Positions 17,501 through 21,480 of a stretch of DNA of 64,000 nucleotides are shown one piece after another. Every line of letters starts with the position of its first letter. Position 1 is the first letter of the stretch. The position numbers and the translations under genes were made by a program. Under the pieces are notes generated by a model. The model was not told the DNA's origin. It ran no database searches and was given only the letters and a program-made list of their open reading frames with translations. This stretch comes from Streptomyces sp. NBC_01237 (GTDB taxonomy: Bacteria > Actinomycetota > Actinomycetes > Streptomycetales > Streptomycetaceae), in NCBI RefSeq assembly GCF_035917275.1, contig NZ_CP108508.1, positions 1,426,001-1,490,000 of the forward strand. The letters run 5' to 3'.

Positions 17501-20037
17501 CCGGAGTCGTCCGCCCGCAGCTTGGCCAGCCGTGCCGCCAGGTCGGAGTCCGAGTCGCCGGGGTTCTGCCGGTCCTTGAGCCGGTCCAGGCGCTCCTGGA
17601 GGCGATCGAGGTCGTCCGCGGTCCGCTTTCCCTGTCCGGAGTTGTCCGACCGGTCGGTGGACAGCCCGCCCTCGCCGTCGTCGGACGTCACCGGAGGATC
17701 GTTGCGTGGCACATCGGGCAGGTCCGCCAGGAGCTGCTCCAGTTCCGGCGTCAGTTTCTCGCCCGGCGGTGTCTCGGGTACGTCCGGAAGGTCTTCCAGG
17801 AGCCGGTCCACGTCCGTGGACCCATGCGTCACGGTCTCGGACGCCTGGTCCGGGGAGGGCGATGTCTCGGGTACGTCCGGGAGGCTGTTCAGCAGGAGGT
17901 CCAGCTCCGGCGCCACGGCCGGCGGTACGGGGGCGGGGGTGAAGGGATGCGCGGTCGAACGGTCCGTGGTGCTGGTGTTGTCGGTGCTGTTCGTGAAGCT
18001 CGTGTCGTTCGAGCTGGTGGCGAAGGCGGGGGCGGACGGGCCGGGCCCTTCGTACGCTCCGGCGTTCGTGTCGTCGTCGCCGGAGAACAGCGTACGGCTG
18101 TCCGAGAAGTCGTCCGTGTCCAGGTAGTACAGGCTGTCGCCGTCCGAGCCGTTGTCGTCGGTGCTGCGCAGCGAGGCGCTGTCCGAGCCGGACTCCGAGG
18201 ACGAATCCGTGAGCGTGCGGTTGTCGGAGTCGTTCTTCGGGCCCGAACCGTCGCGCACCCCGGGGTTCGACTCGGTGGTCGGCCGGGGGGCGGTGGACGG
18301 CGGGGTGGGCGAGTCGGAGGAGAAGACCGGTGGGCGCGGCGGCGGCGCGGCCGGCGGGCCCTGGACCGCGTGGTGGAGGGTCTGGAAGCCATGGCCGATT
18401 CCCCGGCCCATGACGCCGCCCGCCGCGCCCGCGGCCGCTGTCCAGCCGCTGACCGTGAACTTGTGCTCGGGCCCGAAGATCAGGTTGTACATGCCCTCGG
18501 TGACCACTGCGTGGCCCGACTCGCCGGCGATCTCACCGACGAAGTTACCGATCCGGAAGCCGATGTTCCCTTCGATGTTCTTGCTGATGGTCTGGACGAA
18601 GGAGCCGGGCAGGTCGTGCGAGAGCGCACGCACTCCGCTCTCCCCCAGGTCCTTCACGTACGGCTTGAGCGCGTCGTCCAGCGAATGGGTCAGACCCTGC
18701 CAGTCGGCCTTGCCGCCCCAGTTCTTGACCAGTGCCTCGCCGTAGTCGCGGCCCAGGTTCCGGGCGGTCTCGTTGCCGAGGGAGTCCCCGAGGTTCTTCT
18801 CGAAGGCGTTCGCGAAGTCCTTGACGACCTCCCGGCCGACCGCGCCCGCGGCCGCCCCCCTGGCCCCGTCCGCCCCCACGTGGTTCAGGGATTCGTTGGT
18901 CCGGCCCATGATGTTGCCCAGGCGCTCGCCGAGCTTGCGGGCGGACTCCTCCGAGATCGCCTGGCCCGCGGCGCCCGCTCCGGCCCTGCCGGTCGCTCCG
19001 GCCGCGCCGTCACCAGCGGCACCCGCACCCTTGCCGAGGCCCGCACCCGCGCCACCGGCACCCTTGCCCAGACCACCCGCACCCGCGCCGCCCGCGCCCT
19101 TGCCGAGACCACCCGCACCCGCGCCACCGGCGCCCTTGCCGAGACCACCCGCACCCGCGCCACCGGCGCCCTTGCCCAGACCACCCGCACCCGCGCCACC
19201 GGCACTCTTACCCAGACCACCCGCGGCCTTGCCCGCACCGCCCGCGGCGCCGCCCGCTCCCTTGCCGCCCCCGGCCAGCCCCTTTCCCAGCACCTTCCCC
19301 GCGTCGTTGCCGAGGATCTTGCCGAGGCCCTTGCCGGTCAGATTGCCGAGCAGCTTGCCGAGCCCACCGCCGAGCAGCGCGAACGGCCCGCCCAGCGCGC
19401 CGCCGATGGCGGCGAACTTCGCGGCGTCAGCGGTGAAGTTCTTGTTCCACTCCGTGCGGTCGCCGCGGCCCATCTGGGTGAGCTGGAGGATGGAGTCGAG
19501 CAGCAGGCCGCCGACCAGACCGGTGATGGTCTGCATGATGATCTGGGTCAGCAGGAACTTGAGGATCAGCATCGCCATGGCACGGAACGCGGCGATCGCG
19601 GCGGCCGCCCAGATCTCGGACAGCCCGGCGGTCACCGGCATCAGGGCCTGGGCCAGGGCTATCTGCACGACGAGCAGGGCGAGTTGGCCGAAGATCATCC
19701 ACTTGGTGTACTCGATGTCGGCGGCCGTCTTGTGCGCGTTCTTCGACAGCTTGAGCGCGTCCTCGTAGGCACGTTCGAGAATGCTCTCGTTGCCGTTCGT
19801 CCTCTCGACGAACTGCCGGGCGTACGCCACGAACCTGGTCGCGGTCTCACCCTCGAAGTCCTCGTCGACGCGGCCGACGACCTGCCGCAGAAGTTCCTCC
19901 ACCTCACGGAACTTCTCGGCCATCTGGCGATACTCGTCACTGACCACCCGCAGGGTGTCCTCGTTCGCCTGCGGGAAGGGCATGCCGGTCAGCGTCTTGA
20001 GGAGTTTCCCCCACCCCTCGGAGACCTCAATCGCCAT
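2560..20037 (-). CDS. Giant ESX-linked protein with CpnT-like N-terminus, three GT44-like glycosyltransferase domains and two caspase-like domains
   Basis: 5825 residues. The N-terminus (1-115) is an ESX/CpnT-like helical region, followed by hydrophobic helices (~118-190), a Gly-rich repeat (~245-350), a helical segment (~355-560) and Ser/Asp/Pro-rich sequence with LPDVP motifs (~700-1045). Then come charged coiled coil (~1040-1510), long beta-rich regions (~1800-3300), a helical part and a degenerate OTU-like segment (~3890-4120). The C-terminus alternates GT (~4135-4420), caspase-like (~4590-4690), GT (~4775-5080), caspase-like (~5270-5370) and GT (~5545-5825). Each GT has F(V/I)W(L/M)G and GGVYxDVD, as in clostridial TcdA/TcdB. 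The caspase-like units have FDAH and VAC(E/D)T with His and Cys 45 residues apart. The gene sits in an operon with WXG-like proteins and an ESX machine, so export is inferred. No similar-sized immunity gene is obvious. Start: ATG with GGAA upstream. Similar Streptomyces giants exist; targets are unknown. Confidence 0.85.
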   Translation of the reverse strand: MAIEVSEGWGKLLKTLTGMPFPQANEDTLRVVSDEYRQMAEKFREVEELLRQVVGRVDEDFEGETATRFVAYARQFVERTNGNESILERAYEDALKLSKNAHKTAADIEYTKWMIFGQLALLVVQIALAQALMPVTAGLSEIWAAAAIAAFRAMAMLILKFLLTQIIMQTITGLVGGLLLDSILQLTQMGRGDRTEWNKNFTADAAKFAAIGGALGGPFALLGGGLGKLLGNLTGKGLGKILGNDAGKVLGKGLAGGGKGAGGAAGGAGKAAGGLGKSAGGAGAGGLGKGAGGAGAGGLGKGAGGAGAGGLGKGAGGAGAGGLGKGAGGAGAGLGKGAGAAGDGAAGATGRAGAGAAGQAISEESARKLGERLGNIMGRTNESLNHVGADGARGAAAGAVGREVVKDFANAFEKNLGDSLGNETARNLGRDYGEALVKNWGGKADWQGLTHSLDDALKPYVKDLGESGVRALSHDLPGSFVQTISKNIEGNIGFRIGNFVGEIAGESGHAVVTEGMYNLIFGPEHKFTVSGWTAAAGAAGGVMGRGIGHGFQTLHHAVQGPPAAPPPRPPVFSSDSPTPPSTAPRPTTESNPGVRDGSGPKNDSDNRTLTDSSSESGSDSASLRSTDDNGSDGDSLYYLDTDDFSDSRTLFSGDDDTNAGAYEGPGPSAPAFATSSNDTSFTNSTDNTSTTDRSTAHPFTPAPVPPAVAPELDLLLNSLPDVPETSPSPDQASETVTHGSTDVDRLLEDLPDVPETPPGEKLTPELEQLLADLPDVPRNDPPVTSDDGEGGLSTDRSDNSGQGKRTADDLDRLQERLDRLKDRQNPGDSDSDLAARLAKLRADDSGGLGRPARVDELREQYRAALEEDGTDGTTTGEGDGALPHGGALPYNGAGGSTPPPRPLPTVSTAQGAGSAPGGPRHPAPAGPSPDGSDLTFPDIPQNEPGGRLFTADEPDLVFPDVPEGPPGTERTESESEGHGPATEDSSNPLRTETQDDLPFPDGFDPHDDGGGVDALITRLDELGGTGDGPVNRLDQLPDVPDGPTPTEQRRLTRDVDREADALLADARRVGVDRETRQRLSESIRADVRAGRHADAADGLRELGDLVAVHGLGERLRQLRGHVDGGYELRAAQLGMRRTEWLRHALDIEQSALGSDPRRTTQLLDEFENRLGTLGSELGTRADSSPEVLREQLADNRRADAEEAGMDRERFLAWEDRREQAATPEDLDRIQADYDAELTASRRLATLRDLGASERELADWKSRFEGQTRSDDLDAQYERRTATLGREAELASFRARLDALREGGHQQDSEQPPPPPQDGPDGDGTPDRDRSEDAAAENDRLLEERLDRLREGMDGTGLSREERQQWEDRRANAEDDGARRTVEQEQFDRMAQLERDRRLKALSDADPAGAERSPERRAEWQKRLDEAAGDHRSTDRILDSYDAETAELRREGQERLEQELRAPDRLRDLDGRIDRSLGKLPDEIRRQAAHDARSLVERLRNLATADRTTDRTSGGPKTDDSVSEKSKDVRDTDLTDGEGSSKAGPSTTVRTPAARTNVEGESDSSAKTPRPTGSEQDRRAPVQPGEQLMETPRQRDDSSESGGKDGDSLHTRDRDDLPSPNGRRIRTQSEDDTRSLTEDDTRSLTDTRTNSESEPDNDHALKADDTSDSKDEPKNESESRDESEPKNESESKADDDDADSVASVPEDSEIPVKGEENEEPPGGPGGGPSRADASSLRQRPTARDKALDALAADEYEQRMYRARRDRPDLTSEEALRDEVYRRIGNPGEKVVKAAFAAPLLESDVAPLTREQTDGFVTYDDNAMLPKSLRGQGHGRITVRGVDALADSLATGWRLRPDGLEELRRVLSQSPHTLLSPRTFVLPTVDGGHREISLSLESYGNWRRHAEPSSLAPVEGSSTAKDEAAKDKLTEAAKDEADGSKTDGSKTDGSTSDRTKTGAKATDAPVKIETELRTRPGATETKSLGTSRAFGVAIPLGPSAGNVGGLGSLSLGGRRMEAGYTYTQESRAQSSVTAVGKDGSHLHVSDLHIAVESSRVWDSKGREAATEQQPGTVTRRGYRIQDGVTWRVPDSVTDPAIPDRLPTAFTFAPGARPHLLAPLNVTTETRLLDWALVNFPEATPGSFLRRQLADLFGEESLRTMIAQSSGETVVSAPLFAGLGNRSLGSVELRLVPVDATLLQASDKTEVKKADAQRSTATTEKKNTQGASIGISAGPQVALLQPVGTLSLQVAGSAALTTQRAESSYSGNTAESVRTLNSRGHSGLYDVRFRIELRRQGGVWESPEPAGRTTGADRNAGNAEGAFLTATVQLPRADARRLAGWDDGTSPLPAAEAPPAPAYLSPSNPATFGLHAVLDLTAAHAQETAPSRVSLTDVLVDRIQAGLHRAYPDLVLPSRPDTDATGDRSGGSDRKYNNAVRNTHLLRQALSRTVLEGSLDRLTSTGLRIQLEQLDSVNKRYVVLTVRAEATNRQFAGTHHDLGLANNVLSTRRADSATTRTHGWSAGVDIGLTGIKGFGGTGSIGYRYGRQSAYGMTYGPTLTPDGGITSSGSQHLWSYDLAFTARATSFTRPRQIARTMTGELLSTRWFVKQAAGSVDVLGTGQGGGRTAPAPVTGRVTLAVPASLSVVPDLPVIRPERVLAPEPVPMDPALADLLSSGKPVSTDHWTPHALFDGLHSVQSVNSPEVVLHHLKELLAAVSGNSWIYGTDGTPASGALTEAFTSGRNEADFSDAAQTGKHISDLFGRTAVTDITASVSAWPQVRGTRVLAVVDSSDLALSNVGSGTGGAGHSVAHVRSHTVSGLLAFRAKHTDALQTAGTYGLTASPYQRTSTATTAETFSANPAHTVQYTGPMVLVGADVAWHLAARSQPSGLLRAPMEAMRGRPPQGRVVEIPDGLLVWMPLAEARKAGLFDDGLTAPPPQQLYTAVEAAPHATLTVGRIDMSRAIHEFTNRMLETLPRHKSWLGPKSLLADQLGGLARQMTTLSPSGIRALQSGMENGGTSLRLARNKIGPAKDASFTVTLTRDGFTPGALRHDVKPTIARPTSTGETVTEKLARGYEAGYRLGEVPTVLDRPGLRSGGFTLDDRVGSTRSSSLAHAVTDAVSAQVAFEGPVVTGRTRFSVTFTLELPDGTVVRHTYPVGDAEVVLPLSLARPQSTEQRTAEQQQTEQQQTEQQQTEQRRTEPKQPLSQAVGTPPEPARPMLLPPDQQQAVPLRQRNEAGRKLFATGPESVVVTTVGGITVLRDAAAYAVDLAVKGRGTTTDAATVMPTDGNGRYVRRTVLTRPGTAAGEVLKGGISTDVLSAYLPQMVRDGLTVTLHDTTSTIGGTDATLKISADVDLSRARLLAVDPGAGLGGSRRTMDNDTYTGDITESHAPAMTAGPAFETQPLVQSTAAVPGWTDSDASGGAADRRTSALTTLKPFAGGAVLIQAPLHVLQTAKASHRIADLPVVPPALRPGSRPPVTVEHTVQDGVTMWVSFDVAREHGLLPPEVEAAADIVKEQTKKYTEAATEAEGTERRLRALGSEVSALHTELRRLLETPAPPGPDVTAARQRLATARSRYAEAQQDLANQRRVLATAERHLAGASEAAWKAVDHYTVTGARPTGTPPVPWSEPPAVEAVETPVAAVGYPPLTEVLAALESLGGQASQEGPASLDGPASLDGPATTGLTQLPGLVPREDVLARTGVWLDDAGPLSDTDAVRREQIKAAGWAQRLRAADAAYRSSLEAVRAAPQADRDTVAMHERRAGKSRTEEEARKHLDAARDAGSAYDRAVTRLTADFRELAVVQANFDAVDASTRGVRGPRTEGSATGTRGVRPWHPAPEPEGYVRPSAVKSAPEPYVAQGEDTQGRPTGLKAPDGRVLQLVEPPSTGPAHLDTGTSFHRSLLDAVGRAHPRLLAELGLHGPGRSLSAEDVGHLRQRLADRLMEDGEELAEFLAIDPQERFTAQELADAAIVLGAAEAAEHADSRGRLPDTVAARLTPVQRLELARTTLLRPGDGQIGDRKDTGWNHSAGDLAALLAARVLGVPVTVVQPDLSHLTFAAPVTDAAGNTRSGVVLHLADDRYRAAVPVAAPDLLLNADAEITQQHTASVLTESVEPAALPATAPTGPTYYVGSGSETSTAVPKELNFVWLGGELKEAARGNLQAWADKAREADWKLSIWTDEDGRKNNKEFLKDFADSATVQHRSVKDLFAKDKNFGGERVPAKAFALHEAALKKDSLAMASDVARYALLYKHGGVYLDVDLGPGAVMLRPEGILLPKGDDTLPMFGPMLQNMASARKVLGLDENAPVADRLQEAAAAAYEQGLFGNQFIVAHPESPFMKRVLDALPDIKGKDEYVRGVLKAAMKSKNVAGSTGPGFLSRQLDEHTKSLRSADETTYTFRRPPSQFRIRASDWEDWTRLDWLTAESENLEVPGTTSAPSRQGTLIGRLADTVRHPSRWGSGTFRSRPALLPNEGTLLTGIDASSERPVQGGKPKGELVGKDGRTVSYERVHESLRTIRDASGNTIGYASHSDTDWAPRKDFYAKYRAEETSFATYRKTDGGKFAPVADDESSPRTVPWHSDTSAPPGQKAPKPLFFDAHGSRDGVKLQIRGELPLVVDGAQFARFMETLRDPSQPPAPVVLVACETAGPRAADGGSVLADAVKAVPGRRWYAPDVPVGHASKASATGENGATGVLALLADPATQRRGQWVTAGGPADAGDGLIRPDHEVKESVLSPNPTDTPNAQHGADKLLLNTPSEDQPPSDPGVLRLGGGTGEALPIPKKLNFIWMGAAMTPAAQTNLRTWAVKARESGWEMRIWTDENGAANNRRFLDRLAQGESVVNAPIDSLFEKKWHNALTKDPLSKARVLYGEGQKHRSFAMASDAARYAILYEQGGVYLDVDLAPGGVDLPPDGVRMPVDDALPMFGPRLRDESSVRRHIGPAATGEPEQPLTPENIRAAAVDCYATGEFNNALIAAHPRNRFLKYLLKNLVDLGALSPEQRAVKEGEIKRRDVASITGPVFIDTKMNDYNRKWVRENPSRPTTTMRGSRRFSPTDAARDTWIDLTWVTAESANQETASLAGSDDTDPAPPPVERTATVREKLKKIAGTLRGNPTGGGGRGSGGGGSFSGAPGFLTNSPVTLSAGDGLSATHPPLSSPSAESLLARTVASPTPDAVLTGRDGRRVTYGQVHEGLQLIRGADGRTLGFASHTPQDWAPRKDFYATYRSDENLFAHYRTADDGTYVPHTDEASPSGEVPWQTGAPTKEAPNPLTPLFFDAHATVNGIELHVVGEKPLEVDGAQFARFMETLRDPAQPPAPVVLVACDTGKPRPTDGGSIASDAAHALPGRLWYAPDVEVGHARPATGAEGATGVLGLLADPVTHHRGRWITAGEALESGPAVAPVPKRADQPAPTYSDMIFEALNTAPQSSTEQGEAQTTSDDQAPGGTQTEQTAPVPPQPDHDAAAEPAPEPSLDISYREDGVAPQLLRADDEESVRKYVFTSLARGDYDAVHLLLDRLGASDVPPGYLENLRVQFDALATDAPPAPPVPREIHFVWLGGDMPTAALTNIFAWVRAARSAGWNTNLWTDGNTKLSRTTLLRIRTTTGLTRMQIDTVIDPRLADSFAVASAGGAYPFASDLARYSILRTHGGVYADVDLGPGTIDLADAGNTPGLRQNDLPVFGPLIRDVAGLNLTLERKAELEGVAYVPPTGPPTAQQVRAVVDHLLDTGGYGNHFISAQRESAFIERLIVKVADKIRGLEEADEMKLAGPASSGPFPMLQVLNEHLEAEFGVRNLQRGEYGRFQGQGRHFHEAIEWLTAESENQGYER
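10456..10510 (-). repeat. 15-bp coding repeat (Gln-Gln-Gln-Thr-Glu)
   Basis: The plus-strand unit CTGTTCGGTCTGCTG is repeated three times (10456, 10471, 10486) with one substitution, plus a partial copy. In the giant protein this encodes QQQTE repeats at about residue 3186, within a polar linker between beta-rich regions. Confidence 0.75.
19030..19242 (-). repeat. 36-bp coding tandem repeat (Gly/Ala/Lys repeat in the giant protein)
   Basis: Units begin at 19063, 19099, 19135, 19171 and 19207 (36 bp each), with one 33-bp unit before them at 19030. They encode GGLGKGAGGAGA repeats at about residues 265-335, just after the hydrophobic segment. Unit-to-unit differences are few, indicating recent expansion, and copy number is likely to vary between strains. 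Confidence 0.85.
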
Positions 20038-20070
20038 TGTGTGGTTCCGCGTCTTCGGAGTTCGGCCGGC

Positions 20071-20382
20071 TCAGCCGGCGGCGATGTGGTTGGCGTCGTT
20101 CTCGGCGTCGTTCAGGATGACCGACGCCTTGTTGCCCTTGATACCGACCATTTCGAGCAGATCGGAGAGACCTTCGAGGCCGTACGTGAGTCCCTTGCCC
20201 GTCGAGTCGACGAACTTGTGGTACTCCTTCGCGTACACGTCGTCCCTGCCGCCCGCGGTCCTGTTCTCCACATTGATGCGGTCGTTGAGGACTCCGAGTT
20301 CACCGACGATCCGCGAGATCTCGCCGAACTGGGTGAACCTCCGCGGCAGGTCCTCGGGAACGCTGAGGGTCCCGTCAGCCAT
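20071..20382 (-). CDS. Small ESX/WXG100-sized helical protein
   Basis: 103 residues, acidic, predicted mostly alpha-helical, without signal peptide or membrane segment. The size and two-helix pattern suit a WXG100-like partner, but no Trp-x-Gly turn is present. The sequence DDVYAKEYHKF near the middle and a C-terminal helix ending DAENDANHIAAG resemble those of the first small gene of this operon, which also ends with a DAEHEAN-type helix. Its start overlaps the YbaB-like gene stop by 8 bp, and the giant gene starts 33 bp downstream. It may therefore be the cognate chaperone or co-substrate of the giant protein. That role is inferred from position only. Confidence 0.7.
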   Translation of the reverse strand: MADGTLSVPEDLPRRFTQFGEISRIVGELGVLNDRINVENRTAGGRDDVYAKEYHKFVDSTGKGLTYGLEGLSDLLEMVGIKGNKASVILNDAENDANHIAAG

Positions 20383-20833
20383 AGAACTCGTCCTCCTCGC
20401 CGCGGTTCCCGGTCTTCCCGCGGTCGTCCCCCAGCACCGTCTCGGTCAGGCCGCCGGGCTGCATCTCACGCAACGGAGCGAGCAGGTCGTCGAGCTGACC
20501 ACCGCCGAAGAGTCCGCTCGCCAGGTCCTCCTGGCTTCCCATCAGCGGCCGTACCGAGCCACTGACCTTGGAATTCATCTCCAGGCGCGCCGCGTTGACC
20601 GTGGACTTCAGTACCTCGGCGAGCTGGGCGCCGGGCATCGTGCGGTAGCCCTCGGTGTGGAACTTGAAGGACAGGATCTCGCCGTGGGCGTTGACCGAGG
20701 CGGTCACCATCCGGTCCTTGGACGTCGCCGAGGCGGATGCCCTGGCCAGTTCCTCCTGGACCTGCTGGATCTTCTTCGTCTGCTCCGCGAGGCCGGCCAT
20801 GGCCTCCGCGAGCTGTTCCTGGAACGACACCAT
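20375..20833 (-). CDS. YbaB/EbfC-like protein encoded in the ESX operon
   Basis: 152 residues. Residues ~1-100 follow the YbaB/EbfC pattern. There is a long N-terminal helix (LAEAMAGLAEQTKKIQQVQ), a beta segment with TSKDRMVTASVNAHGEILSF, then a second helix with AQLAEVLKSTVNAA. The remaining ~50 residues are a polar, Gly/Asp-rich tail absent from the ~100-residue nucleoid-associated YbaB proteins. Small YbaB-like proteins recur in actinobacterial ESX operons, where they probably act in secretion rather than DNA binding; this is family knowledge plus inference. The start overlaps the upstream SseB-like stop by one base (TGATG), indicating translational coupling. Confidence 0.75.
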   Translation of the reverse strand: MVSFQEQLAEAMAGLAEQTKKIQQVQEELARASASATSKDRMVTASVNAHGEILSFKFHTEGYRTMPGAQLAEVLKSTVNAARLEMNSKVSGSVRPLMGSQEDLASGLFGGGQLDDLLAPLREMQPGGLTETVLGDDRGKTGNRGEEDEFYG

Positions 20834-21480
20834 CAGTCCTGCTCCTCCTTGCCTTCCGCCGCGGCCGCCGCCGCTTCCAGTACGTCGACTGCGCGGGACA
20901 GGTCCTCGGCGGACAGCCGCAGAGCCACGGGGCCCGTCGGGTTGAGGTACATGTCCTGGCCTTCGGGTACGAGGGCGAACGCCTCGGACACCGACAGCAC
21001 CCGGTGGGCGAGCGCACCGGCCCGCTCCAGATGGACGGGCGAGGTGAAGACGGGCACCACCGGGTCACCGTCCGGGGTGCAGGCGCTGACCGCGCCGCCG
21101 CCGGGCGCGACCAGGACGGCCAGCTCCGCGCTGACCACGGCCAGGGCGACGTTCTCGACCGGGCCGTAACCGGTGGCCGCGAGCTGCATGGCGGCATCCA
21201 CCTCGTCGGCGGGCTCGGGCCAGCCGAGCATGCCGGGCGAGGGCCGGTAGTCGGCGTTCCGCTGCCACTCGACGATCTCGCCGTCGGCGTCCGAACGCCA
21301 CTGCCCGATCACCGCCCACAGCGGGGGTTCGCCGTCACCGCGCCACGCCGGGTCCACCGTGCCGAACCAGTGGTCGGGTGCGGTGCGCGCCGCCGCACGG
21401 ATGTCGTCGGGCACCGGCGGCATGGCGGAATCCGCGCCCGCCGCCGTCGCCCCACCGGTGTCTGCCCCTGCGGAACTCAT
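20833..21480 (-). CDS. Type VII secretion-associated SseB-like protein
   Basis: 215 residues from the ATG at 21480, chosen because it forms an ATGA overlap with the stop of the preceding gene; in-frame codons further upstream would run into that gene. The N-terminal half contains DHWFGTVDPAW and WAVIGQWRSD, and the C-terminal half has VPVFTSPVHL and an LNPTGPVAL segment. This is the pattern of Streptomyces 'type VII secretion system-associated' and SseB-type proteins, which are thought to be cytosolic. There is no signal peptide or membrane segment, and Pro/Ala/Gly-rich stretches flank the core. It is translationally coupled on both sides within the WXG/giant-protein operon, so it is probably an accessory factor for export of those proteins. 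The biochemical role is unknown. Confidence 0.7.
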   Translation of the reverse strand: MSSAGADTGGATAAGADSAMPPVPDDIRAAARTAPDHWFGTVDPAWRGDGEPPLWAVIGQWRSDADGEIVEWQRNADYRPSPGMLGWPEPADEVDAAMQLAATGYGPVENVALAVVSAELAVLVAPGGGAVSACTPDGDPVVPVFTSPVHLERAGALAHRVLSVSEAFALVPEGQDMYLNPTGPVALRLSAEDLSRAVDVLEAAAAAAEGKEEQD

